Position numbers and translations under genes: made by a program. Below are positions 1 through 7,220 of a stretch of DNA of 64,000 nucleotides, one piece after another (position 1 is the first letter of the stretch; each line of letters begins with the position of its first letter). This DNA is from an uncultured Paracoccaceae bacterium (GTDB lineage Bacteria > Pseudomonadota > Alphaproteobacteria > Rhodobacterales > Rhodobacteraceae), in the NCBI GenBank assembly GCA_947500825.1, contig CANMTR010000003.1, positions 229,473-293,472 of the forward strand, in the 5' to 3' direction. Under the pieces are notes generated by a model, which was given only the letters and a program-made list of their open reading frames with translations, was not told the origin of the DNA and ran no database searches.

Positions 1-107
1 CGCGCCTCCGCGGCCCTGGCCATGTCGAAGGGGCGCGGAGCGCGCGAGATGCGTTCGGCCAAGGTCATGGCGCCACTTGGCGCGCCCTCGGCGACCTCGT
101 CAAGCAT
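1..107 (-). CDS. N-terminal part of a minus-strand gene cut by the window edge (possibly glnE)
   Basis: Reading the complement from ATG at 107..105 gives 35 open codons up to the window edge. The product begins MLDEVAEGAPSGAM and later contains LAERISRAPRPFDMARA. A second in-frame ATG lies at 68..66 and could be the true start, because the first ATG has an AAGGGG run directly against it with no spacer. The pattern of an early L-A-x-R-I-x-R-x-P-R-P-F-D segment reminds me of alphaproteobacterial GlnE (glutamine synthetase adenylyltransferase), but this is recollection and too little is visible to prove it. It is transcribed away from the RDD gene and shares a 70-base spacer with it. Confidence 0.45.
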   Translation of the reverse strand, partial: MLDEVAEGAPSGAMTLAERISRAPRPFDMARAAEA

Positions 108-177
108 CCCCTTTAAGGGGCACGTCCTCGCCCGCGCGGCTCTTCAAATGCGCAGGACCTGCTCCTAAATATGTCCC

Positions 178-624
178 ATGCAGATGACGATGGGCCTCCC
201 CGATCCGGTTCGCGACGCGGACTTCTACGCCGACACCACGATGAAGCGCGGCTTCGCCTGGGTGGTGGATGTCGTGTTGATCACGCTTCTCTCCGTGGCG
301 CTGACACCGCTGACCCTGTTCACCTCGATATTCTACTTCCCCCTCTTTTACCTCTGCGTCGGCTTTGCCTACCGCGCCGCCACGATCGCGCGGCTTTCGG
401 GAACGCCAGGTATGCGCCTCATGTCGATCGAGTTGCGGGGCGCGGATGGGTTGAGGCTCGACCCGATGCAGTCGGTTCTGCACACGGCCGGTTACACGCT
501 GTCCGTGGTGGCCTTTCCGCTCCAGCTCATGTCGGGCGCCCTGATGATCGGAACCGCGCGAGGACAGGGCCTCACGGACGTCGTGCTGGGCTCGGCAGCG
601 CTGAACCACGCCGCGATGGACTGA
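178..624 (+). CDS. RDD family integral membrane protein
   Basis: A 148-residue protein with the RDD pattern: a charged start ending in MKRGFAWVVDVVLI (Arg and Asp of the first helix), then two more hydrophobic helices near residues 38-58 and 100-130. Between them sits the usual loop G-x-P-G-M-R-L-M that follows the second helix. RDD proteins are small inner-membrane proteins, some linked to ion transport; the substrate here cannot be named. ATG codons at 178 and 184 are both possible, and neither has a clear ribosome site. It lies 71 bases upstream of bpt in the same direction and may be transcribed with it. Confidence 0.8.
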   Translation: MQMTMGLPDPVRDADFYADTTMKRGFAWVVDVVLITLLSVALTPLTLFTSIFYFPLFYLCVGFAYRAATIARLSGTPGMRLMSIELRGADGLRLDPMQSVLHTAGYTLSVVAFPLQLMSGALMIGTARGQGLTDVVLGSAALNHAAMD

Positions 625-671
625 CGCGTTCGACCGGCTTGGCGGCGTCTGCGCTCCACGCTACGATGCAT

Positions 672-687
672 GTCATCGAAAGATGAC
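672..687 (+). promoter_or_regulatory. GAAA-tetraloop hairpin just ahead of the bpt ribosome site
   Basis: GTCATC, a GAAA loop and GATGAC form a perfect 6-bp stem ending at 687. It is followed directly by GGGG, the likely Shine-Dalgarno bases of bpt (ATG at 696). GNRA tetraloops are very stable, so this could shape ribosome access or be an mRNA end-stabilising hairpin. Its function is inferred only. Confidence 0.4.
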
Positions 688-695
688 GGGGTGTC

Positions 696-1529
696 ATGCG
701 CCACACGCTTCCTATCGCGCCGCAATTTTATGTCACGGCGCCGCAACCCTGCCCCTACCTGGAAAACCGGGTGGAGCGTAAGTTGTTCACGGCACTTCAG
801 GGCGAAGACGCGCAACTTCTGAACGACTCGCTGTCGAAGCAGGGGTTCCGCCGATCCCAGAACGTTCTTTATCGTCCGTCATGCGCCGAATGCGCCGCGT
901 GCCTTTCGGCCCGCATCCGGGTGGCTGACTTTGCGCCGTCTCGGACCCAGCGAAGGGTGCGCCGCCGCAACGCGGACGTTTCGCGCACCGCCAACGCCCC
1001 TTGGGCGACAGAGACGCAATACGCCCTCTTCCGAGACTATCTCGACTCGCGTCACGCCGACGGAGGCATGGCCGATATGGATATCTTCGAGTTTGCCGCG
1101 ATGATCGAAGAGACGCCGATCCGCAGCCGCGTGGTCGAGTATTCGCGTCCGGACCCCGAGACCGGCCGGCCGGAGCTCGTGGCCGTGTGCCTGACCGACG
1201 TGCTCGATGACGGATTGTCGATGGTTTATTCGTTCTACGATCCCGACATGCGCGCGCGCTCGCTGGGGACCTACGCGATCCTCGACCATGTGGAGATCGC
1301 GCGGGAGGCGGGACTTCCATACGTGTATCTGGGCTACTGGGTACCGGGCAGCCCGAAGATGGGATACAAGGCCGGCTTCGACGCGCTGGAAATCTACAAG
1401 GCCGGGCGCTGGCAGCCCATCGGCGATCCCCGCGACCACGATTCCGAGACGCATCCCCTCTCGACCGATCCCATCGCCGAACAGGTCGCCCGTCTCGACC
1501 TGCCCGATTCCATGTCCCGCCGGGATTGA
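696..1529 (+). CDS. bpt: Aspartate/glutamate leucyltransferase (bacterial N-end-rule transferase)
   Basis: A 277-residue cytoplasmic enzyme that transfers leucine from Leu-tRNA to proteins with N-terminal Asp or Glu, marking them for ClpS/ClpAP degradation. The N-terminal domain carries the family cysteines in [11 protein letters not shown] (near residue 19) and in [16 protein letters not shown] (near residues 59-71). The C-terminal half has the GNAT-like signature with [22 protein letters not shown] and [18 protein letters not shown]. Length fits bacterial Bpt (about 240-280). The start follows GGGG with 5 bases spacing. It converges on the TRAP large permease with only 6 bases between stop codons and no terminator there. 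Confidence 0.95.
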   Translation: MRHTLPIAPQFYVTAPQPCPYLENRVERKLFTALQGEDAQLLNDSLSKQGFRRSQNVLYRPSCAECAACLSARIRVADFAPSRTQRRVRRRNADVSRTANAPWATETQYALFRDYLDSRHADGGMADMDIFEFAAMIEETPIRSRVVEYSRPDPETGRPELVAVCLTDVLDDGLSMVYSFYDPDMRARSLGTYAILDHVEIAREAGLPYVYLGYWVPGSPKMGYKAGFDALEIYKAGRWQPIGDPRDHDSETHPLSTDPIAEQVARLDLPDSMSRRD

Positions 1530-1535
1530 GCGGCG

Positions 1536-3890
1536 TCAGTTCGGGAAGAGGTCGGGCACGATCGTCACGATCGACGGGAAGGCCCACAGGAGCGCCAGCC
1601 CCGCCATCTGGATCGCCACGAAGGGCGCCACCCCGCGATAGATCTGCCCGGTCGTGACGCTCGCGGGCGCCACGCCACGCAGGTAAAACAGCGCGAAGCC
1701 GAAAGGCGGCGTCAGGAACGAGGTCTGGAGGTTCACGGCGATCATGATGGTGACCCATTTCGGGTCCATCGTGCCGCCGTAGATCACCGGGCCGACGATC
1801 GGCACGACGATGTAGATGATCTCCAGGAAGTCGAGCACGAAGCCCAGGACGAACAGCACGAGCATGACGATGAGGAAGACGGTCATCTCGTTGTCGAAGG
1901 CGCGCAGGAAGGACTGGATGTAGTCCTCGCCCCCGAAGGAGATCACCACGAGGTTCAGGAGCTGAGACCCCACCAGGATGGTGAAGACCATCGAGGTCAC
2001 CTTCGCCGTCTCCCGGATCACGGGGGTCAGCACGCCGCCGCGCAGCAGCACCCAGCACGAGTAGAGCAGGCCGAACAGCGCGAAGAGATAGCAGGCCTGG
2101 GCCACGATATAGGCAACCCACTGGGCGAAGGTCGTCGTGCCGAGCCCGACCCTGAGGTCGAAGTTCACGCCGATCAGGAGCATGACCACGATCGCCAGCG
2201 CCGCGCCGGTGACGATGCGCCCCGACCGGCCATCTTCTCTCAGGCGGCGGAACGCGGCGAGCATGATCGCCCCGCCCGCGCCCAGGGCCGCCGCGGGTGT
2301 CGGGTTGGTGATACCGCCCAGGATCGAGCCCAGCACCGCCACGATCAGCACGAGCGGCGGGAACACCACACGCACGAGGTCGTTGCGCGCCAGCCGCGCC
2401 GTGGCCGCCCGAATACCCCAAAAAGCGAGTGCCGCCGGCGCTGCCAAGAGGACCACGGTCGTCCCGGAGGATGTCGTGGGCGCGATGAGGAAGATGTCGG
2501 CCAGCAGCATCCCCACCAGCCCCAGGGCGCCCAGGGCGAGGGGCCGCCCCTCGTCGTAGGGCGCCACGCCCCTCGCCGCGGCGAGGGCGATGGCGGCCAT
2601 CAGGACCGCGAGGGCGACACCGGTTCCCACCGGGGCCGTGTCCGCGATCAGTTCGGCCCGCCGCGCCTCGCGCTCCTCCGCCGAAAGCTCGACGGAGTGG
2701 GCGGCAGCGCCGGCCTCGGCGATCGCCGCCCGTTCGGCGACCGCCTCGTCCCAGGCGGATTGGCCGTGCAGGTCGATCATCGCCGCCTGGCACTGGTCCG
2801 ACACGTTGGTGCGCAGCGATGCCGTCTCGCCCTGCTGGGCGAAGCGATCGACGGTCACGCCCTGCGAGCCGACGATCCCCGCGGGAATGGCAAGGGCAAG
2901 GGCCAGGACCATGGCCGCGGGAACGCCCGCGAACCAGGTCAGTGCCTCGCCCCGAGTGACGTAGTCGCCCCCCGCCTCGCCGCCCCGGACGGGGGGGGCC
3001 TTGCCGGGGTTCAGCACCGCGTAGCCGAAGGCATAGACCCCGTAGAGCAGCGCGAGGACCACGCCCGGCAGGAGCGCAGCCTGAAAGAGCGTGCCGACCG
3101 ACACGACCGCCGCGCGGCCCAGATAGGTCAGCGCGTCGGGACAGCCCAGGGCCTGTGCCCGGGTTTCCTGCGCCGTGGAGTAGAGATCACCCGCGAGCGA
3201 CCCCAGGAGCACGATGACGATGGACGGCGGAATGATCTGGCCCAGCGTCCCGCTCGCCGCGATCACGCCCGTGGAAAGCTGGGGCGAATAGCCCGAGCGC
3301 AGCATCGTGGGGAGCGACAGGAGGCCCATCGTCACCACGGTCGCACCGACGATCCCGGTGGAGGCGGCGAGGAACGCGCCGACGATCACCACGGACACCG
3401 CCAGCCCGCCCGGCAGCGGGCCGAAGACCCGCGCCATGGTGGTGAGCAGGTCGTTCGCGATGCGCGACCGCTCCAGGGTGATACCCATGAGGACGAACAT
3501 CAGCACGGCCAGCAGCGTCTCGATCGACTGGCCGGCAAGCACCCGCTCGTTGATACGGTTCACGATGAAGCTGATGTTGCGGTCGAGCGCCTGCTCCCAT
3601 CCTTGCGGGAACAGCGGCTGCGCCACGACCGGCAGGTCGGGATAGCGAAAGAGGGAGATGTCGCGGGGTGCGGCGCCATCGCCCACCAGGGCGCGGTAGG
3701 CCTGGCTTCCGGTATCCACCGCCTGGTGGACGAGCAACCCGCCCGCATCGAGTGCCGCGATCACCGCGAAGGAGACGACCGCCGCACCGCCGATGGCGAA
3801 CGCCACCGGAAAGCCCGTCAGGATACCGCCAAAAAGGCAGAGGAACACGATGATGAGGCCGATCTCGACCCCGTCCAGACCAAAGAGCAT
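1536..3890 (-). CDS. dctM: TRAP transporter large permease, extended form (DctM)
   Basis: A 784-residue inner-membrane channel subunit of a tripartite sodium-coupled transporter. The N-terminal part has the DctM hallmark GFPVAFAIGG, and the C-terminal part has DFLEIIYIVVPIVGPVIYGG and LQTSFLTPPFGFALFYLRG. Ordinary DctM proteins are about 430 residues. Here about 300 extra residues lie in the middle, including a charged segment rich in Glu and Ala with a single Cys (roughly residues 345-420) and added membrane helices. Such long DctM proteins go with TakP-type binding proteins. It ends the dctP-dctQ-dctM operon, 10 bases after dctQ. Confidence 0.92.
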   Translation of the reverse strand: MLFGLDGVEIGLIIVFLCLFGGILTGFPVAFAIGGAAVVSFAVIAALDAGGLLVHQAVDTGSQAYRALVGDGAAPRDISLFRYPDLPVVAQPLFPQGWEQALDRNISFIVNRINERVLAGQSIETLLAVLMFVLMGITLERSRIANDLLTTMARVFGPLPGGLAVSVVIVGAFLAASTGIVGATVVTMGLLSLPTMLRSGYSPQLSTGVIAASGTLGQIIPPSIVIVLLGSLAGDLYSTAQETRAQALGCPDALTYLGRAAVVSVGTLFQAALLPGVVLALLYGVYAFGYAVLNPGKAPPVRGGEAGGDYVTRGEALTWFAGVPAAMVLALALAIPAGIVGSQGVTVDRFAQQGETASLRTNVSDQCQAAMIDLHGQSAWDEAVAERAAIAEAGAAAHSVELSAEEREARRAELIADTAPVGTGVALAVLMAAIALAAARGVAPYDEGRPLALGALGLVGMLLADIFLIAPTTSSGTTVVLLAAPAALAFWGIRAATARLARNDLVRVVFPPLVLIVAVLGSILGGITNPTPAAALGAGGAIMLAAFRRLREDGRSGRIVTGAALAIVVMLLIGVNFDLRVGLGTTTFAQWVAYIVAQACYLFALFGLLYSCWVLLRGGVLTPVIRETAKVTSMVFTILVGSQLLNLVVISFGGEDYIQSFLRAFDNEMTVFLIVMLVLFVLGFVLDFLEIIYIVVPIVGPVIYGGTMDPKWVTIMIAVNLQTSFLTPPFGFALFYLRGVAPASVTTGQIYRGVAPFVAIQMAGLALLWAFPSIVTIVPDLFPN

Positions 3891-3900
3891 CAGCGATCCC

Positions 3901-4791
3901 TCACTGCGTCTGCCCGTCGACGCGGGGGACGTCGCGGTCGAGGAACCTGTCCTCCGCCTCGGGGCCTTCGAGATACTCGAGGAGCGCGCGGTAGAACACG
4001 GCCACCGCCTGAAGCAGCACCATGCCCGCGAAGGCGACCATCAGCAGCTTGAACAGGAAGTAGCCGTTGAACCCGTTGGCGGAGAAGCCCACCGTCTCGA
4101 CGTTCCAGCGCAGGATCGTGGCCTTGCGCATCATCAGGTCCAGGGTGTCCGAGGCGGAGACCTTGGGCGTCACCAGGTGGCGCCACATGAAGTACCACGC
4201 GTACATCCATATGAGGAGTGCCATGGGCATCATGAAGATCAGCGCGCCGGCCATGTCCACGACCCTCTTGGTGCGGAACCGCGCGGGGGAATAGAGCAGA
4301 TCGACCCGAACGTGGCCCTTCTGCACGAAGGTCCAGGCGCAGCAGAGCGCGACGATGGCCGCGTTGTAGAGCTTCAACTCCTCGCTCCACCAGCTCAGAT
4401 CGAGCGTCAGGACCGTGCCCGCGCCGAATCCGAGTTCGGAGGCGGCGAAGACGCGTTGGGCGAAGACGATGACGATCTGCTGCAGGACCATGAGGAGCCC
4501 GGCCCACGCGACGGTCCGGCCCACCGCGTTCGCGCCTCCTTCGAGCGCGCGGACGGTGCCCCACAGCACTCCCCTGTGGACCAGCCCCACGCCCGTCAGG
4601 ACGAGGAAGGCCGTCAGGACCACGAAGAAGAACTCCGACGATCCGCCGTAGTAGATGAAGCGGACCAGCGCCTCGCCGTTCGACCAGTCGAGCCACAGGT
4701 CGGGCCGCGCGAGCGCGAGGCCCGCGTGCCAGACCGACATCGCGATGCCGGTGACGAACCAGAGGATGGCCGAGAGGAAGGCGTCGATCAT
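3901..4791 (-). CDS. dctQ: TRAP transporter small permease (DctQ)
   Basis: A 296-residue membrane protein with several hydrophobic segments; the one near ALIFMMPMALLIWMYAWYF is the clearest, and the DctQ mark GHVRVDLLY precedes it (V-R-V-D at the membrane edge). It is longer than the usual 160-200 residues, matching the extended DctM next to it. It links the periplasmic binding protein and the large subunit. It lies between dctP (76 bases upstream) and dctM (10 bases downstream) on the same strand. The ATG at 4791 has no strong ribosome site, but no better start covers the first helix. Confidence 0.88.
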   Translation of the reverse strand: MIDAFLSAILWFVTGIAMSVWHAGLALARPDLWLDWSNGEALVRFIYYGGSSEFFFVVLTAFLVLTGVGLVHRGVLWGTVRALEGGANAVGRTVAWAGLLMVLQQIVIVFAQRVFAASELGFGAGTVLTLDLSWWSEELKLYNAAIVALCCAWTFVQKGHVRVDLLYSPARFRTKRVVDMAGALIFMMPMALLIWMYAWYFMWRHLVTPKVSASDTLDLMMRKATILRWNVETVGFSANGFNGYFLFKLLMVAFAGMVLLQAVAVFYRALLEYLEGPEAEDRFLDRDVPRVDGQTQ

Positions 4792-4867
4792 GGGTGTGTC
4801 CGGGCGGCTTTCCGTCGCCCGGGGGAGTATGCGCGATCTCCCCCGGGCGCAATGGCGGCGCTCGGCC

Positions 4868-5944
4868 TCAGATACCGAGGATGCGGTCCCTCTGGGCGGT
4901 ATAGGCGCCCTCGGAGGTCTCGATCCAGGCGGCGCTGTCGCGCATGGAAACCTGGTAGCTGTCGAGGATCTTCTTGTAGAGCGGGTCGTCCGTGTATTGC
5001 TGCAGCACTTCCTGGCTGGCCTGCCCGAACGCGTCCCAGACCTCGTCGGGAAACTCGAGAATCTGCACCCCCTGGCTCTGCAGGCGGGCGAGCGCGGCGG
5101 CGTTGTTCTTCATGAACATCGACAGCGTCCAGCCGTTCGACGCCATCGCCGTCGTCTCGATCGCCTGTTGCTGGGCCGGAGTAAGCTCCTGGAAGGTCGC
5201 GTCGTTGACCGCCAGGGTCAGAGCGGGGCCGGGCTCGTGGAACCCGGCGGTGTAGTAGTAGCGCGCGATTTCCTGGAAGCCGGCGGCCTCGTCCGCCCAG
5301 GGCCCGATCCACTCCGTCCCGTCGAGAGCGCCCGACGACAACGCCTGGTAGACCTCGCCGCCCGGCAGGTTCTGCACACTCGCCCCCAGCTTGGCGAGGA
5401 CCTCCGCCCCCTGCCCCGGCATCCGGTAGCGCAGGCCCTGGAAGTCTTCGACGGAGCGGATCTCGGTGTTGAACCACCCCCCCGATTGCGGGCCGGTATT
5501 GCCGGTCAGGAACGAGCGGAGGCCGAAGATGCTCCCCAGCTCGTGGTGCAACGTCTGGCCATCGCCGTGGTAGTACCAGTTGTTGATCTCCTGCGCCGTC
5601 ATGCCGAAGGGCACGGTGGCGAAGAACGCAAAGCCCGGATGCTGGCCGACGAAGTAGTAGTCGGCCGAGTGGTACATGTCGGCCTGACCGGAGGTCACCG
5701 CGTCGAACACCTCGAAAGCCCCCACGAGCTCGCCCGCGGCGCGCAGGTCGATCGTGAGCGAGCCGTCTGTCATCTGCTCGATCCGGTCGGCGCAGAACTG
5801 CGCGCTGTCGTGGACGCCCGCAAGCCCCCGGCCCCATGTGGTCACCAGCGTGAGCGTGCGGTTGCCCTGCGCGTAGGCCGGTGCGGCGAGGCCGGTGGCG
5901 GCGGTGCCAGCGGCCGAAGCCCTCAAGAACGATCTGCGGTCCAT
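4868..5944 (-). CDS. dctP: TRAP transporter substrate-binding protein, TakP-like (DctP)
   Basis: A 358-residue periplasmic protein. It opens with a twin-arginine signal, MDRRSFLRASAAGTAATG, cut near AYAQ. The mature part has YRMPGQGAEVL, LPGGEVYQAL, the E-W-I-G-P-W-A-D stretch and YYYTAGFHEPGPAL, which are the ligand-pocket signatures of the TakP group that binds 2-oxo acids with a metal ion; the exact substrate is not readable. The start at 5944 is chosen because GGAGGGAAA precedes it. It is the first gene of the dctP-dctQ-dctM operon. Export by Tat suggests that it folds, perhaps with its metal, before secretion. Confidence 0.93.
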   Translation of the reverse strand: MDRRSFLRASAAGTAATGLAAPAYAQGNRTLTLVTTWGRGLAGVHDSAQFCADRIEQMTDGSLTIDLRAAGELVGAFEVFDAVTSGQADMYHSADYYFVGQHPGFAFFATVPFGMTAQEINNWYYHGDGQTLHHELGSIFGLRSFLTGNTGPQSGGWFNTEIRSVEDFQGLRYRMPGQGAEVLAKLGASVQNLPGGEVYQALSSGALDGTEWIGPWADEAAGFQEIARYYYTAGFHEPGPALTLAVNDATFQELTPAQQQAIETTAMASNGWTLSMFMKNNAAALARLQSQGVQILEFPDEVWDAFGQASQEVLQQYTDDPLYKKILDSYQVSMRDSAAWIETSEGAYTAQRDRILGI

Positions 5945-5963
5945 TTTCCCTCCCTGGAGCTCA

Positions 5964-6016
5964 GCCCCGGCCCGCCGTGGCGAACCGTTCGCAGCCGAGT
6001 AAACCAGAGCCGGGGC
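5964..6016. repeat. Inverted repeat between the YihY and dctP genes
   Basis: GCCCCGGC at 5964-5971 and GCCGGGGC at 6009-6016 are perfect 8-base inverted copies 37 bases apart. They lie in the 92-base gap after the YihY stop and before dctP, both on the minus strand. There is no T-run, so a Rho-independent terminator is doubtful; a folded leader or an operator are other options. Confidence 0.35.
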
Positions 6017-6036
6017 GGAAGGCAAACCTGGGATCG

Positions 6037-6864
6037 TCAGCGGGCCTTGCGCCGCTCGCGAAGCACCTTCGACACAAGGGCACCCAGTAGGACGATCAGC
6101 GACGACACCCAGAGCCACATGAGCAGGATGATGACCCCGCCAAGGGCGCCGAACGTCTCCTGGTAGGAGCCGAACATGCGCACGTAGACCGCGAACGCCC
6201 CGGTCCCCACGAGCCACAGAAGGCAGGCGAGCGCGGCACCTGGCAGGATCCAGCGCCACGACGGCCTCTCCCCCGCCGGCCCCACGCGGTAGACCAGCGC
6301 GATGCCTCCCGCGGCGATGCACAGCAGGATGGGCCACCGCGCTATCGTGACGGCGAACTCGGCATCCCGCGTCAGGGGCAACCAGCTCAGCGCGACCGGG
6401 ATGACCACGGCGACGCCGATGCACAGCAGCACGCCCACGAGCAGCCCGAAGGTCAAGGCGAGCTTTACCGCGGTGGCCTTCACGAAGCTTCGGGTCTCCT
6501 CCTGGCCGTTGACGAGGTTGAGGCCGTCCATCAACGCCTGCATCCCCTTGGACGCGGAGTAGAGCGTCAGGGTCAGACCGAACAAGGCCACGAACCCGAG
6601 GCCGTCGCTGGGCGATCCGGCCACCTGCTCGGCCTGGCCGGTGATGATGCTGGCCGCGTCTGCGGGTAGCACGTCGTCGAGCGTTCCCAAGGTTGCGGCC
6701 ACGTACTGCGGGTCGGCGAAGAGGCCTGCGAGGGCCATCATGGCGCCGATGCCCGGAAAAAGGCCGAGAAGGCCGTAGAACGCCACGCCTGCGGCGACCA
6801 GCATGAGTTTCTTGCGATCCGCCTCTATGTAGATCGCCTTCGCCGCGTCGAACCAGCCACCCAT
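6037..6864 (-). CDS. YihY/BrkB family membrane protein
   Basis: A 275-residue inner-membrane protein of the YihY/UPF0761 family (once called ribonuclease BN). Family marks are the early segment ADRKKLMLVAAGVAFYGLLG, the later YSASKGMQALMDGLNLVNG and the last helix with LLMLWVSSLIVLLGALV-like residues, followed by a basic tail. The start at 6864 is chosen because GGGGGA precedes it; a longer reading to 6963 adds an unconserved Arg-rich head. An EcfG-like promoter sits at 6910-6934. Its function is unproven; the family is often seen in stress regulons. A second member lies at 19085. Confidence 0.88.
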   Translation of the reverse strand: MGGWFDAAKAIYIEADRKKLMLVAAGVAFYGLLGLFPGIGAMMALAGLFADPQYVAATLGTLDDVLPADAASIITGQAEQVAGSPSDGLGFVALFGLTLTLYSASKGMQALMDGLNLVNGQEETRSFVKATAVKLALTFGLLVGVLLCIGVAVVIPVALSWLPLTRDAEFAVTIARWPILLCIAAGGIALVYRVGPAGERPSWRWILPGAALACLLWLVGTGAFAVYVRMFGSYQETFGALGGVIILLMWLWVSSLIVLLGALVSKVLRERRKAR

Positions 6865-6909
6865 CGTCGTCCCCCGATACGGTTGCGGCCCGCGCCGCGT
6901 CTGGATCGC

Positions 6910-6934
6910 AACCGCCCATTCATCAGCCCGTTCC
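6910..6934 (-). promoter_or_regulatory. Near-consensus EcfG-type promoter for the YihY gene
   Basis: On the minus strand GGAAC is followed by 16 bases and GGTT. The general-stress sigma consensus in Alphaproteobacteria is GGAAC-N16/17-CGTT, so one -10 base differs. The -10 ends 46 bases before the ATG at 6864. Confidence 0.45.
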
Positions 6935-7026
6935 CGCTTTTCGAAACCGCACGGGTTCGGCATGCCCCACGCAACGATCAGTCATCACGACCCCAAGAGC
7001 GGGACAGATTCGGCCCCCATTCCCGG

Positions 7027-7055
7027 TTGACCCCATTCGGCCCGAGGACTATCGA
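7027..7055 (+). promoter_or_regulatory. Candidate sigma-70 promoter of the ilvB leader
   Basis: TTGACC (7027-7032), 17 bases, then TATCGA (7050-7055). The -35 fits well and the -10 matches only its first three bases. Transcription would start near 7062, just before the leader peptide, which is what the attenuator layout needs. Confidence 0.4.
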
Positions 7056-7086
7056 GCAGGCAGGCATCTGGGTTGGAATGGGTCCC

Positions 7087-7131
7087 ATGGCGATTCTTCT
7101 CGTAGAGGTGAGAGACAGGCGCGGCGGGTGA
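7087..7131 (+). CDS. ilvB leader peptide (attenuator sensor)
   Basis: A 14-codon reading frame, MAILLVEVRDRRGG, begins at ATG 7087 (an in-frame ATG at 7078 would add MGP). Codons 3 to 8 read Ile-Leu-Leu-Val-Glu-Val, so five of six specify branched-chain amino acids, the end products of the pathway that ilvB starts. The stop codon lies inside a small hairpin, and a perfect terminator follows before ilvB. This is the standard arrangement of transcription attenuation: stalling at Ile, Leu or Val codons would stop the terminator forming. The peptide itself has no other expected role. Confidence 0.75.
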   Translation: MAILLVEVRDRRGG

Positions 7132-7140
7132 CCCCACCCG
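7125..7140 (+). promoter_or_regulatory. Pause hairpin of the ilvB attenuator
   Basis: CGGGTG (7125-7130), loop ACCC and CACCCG (7135-7140) pair perfectly and enclose the leader stop codon (7129-7131). An alternative pairing, GGCGCG at 7118-7123 with CGCGCC at 7154-7159, would take bases from the terminator stem and could act as antiterminator. Confidence 0.55.
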
Positions 7141-7156
7141 ACAGATGTCCCGACGC

Positions 7157-7185
7157 GCCCCCGACCTGATCCTCGGGGGCTTTTT
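7157..7185 (+). terminator. Attenuator terminator ahead of ilvB
   Basis: GCCCCCGA (7157-7164), loop CCTGATCC, then TCGGGGGC (7173-7180) form a perfect 8-bp stem followed at once by TTTTT. It stands 36 bases before the ilvB start codon, with no gene end to serve, so it acts as an attenuator. Confidence 0.8.
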
Positions 7186-7220
7186 CTTGGGCCAGATACG
7201 GCCAGAGACGGAGAAGTGAG

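Noticed and set aside
787..2793. Long minus-strand open frame of 668 codons across bpt and dctM
   Set aside because: Arg/Gly/Pro/Ala-rich product without any family signal, lying over two well-supported genes; a high-GC shadow frame. Many similar ones (for example 2697-4052, 33449-35257, 40901-43555) were dropped for the same reason.
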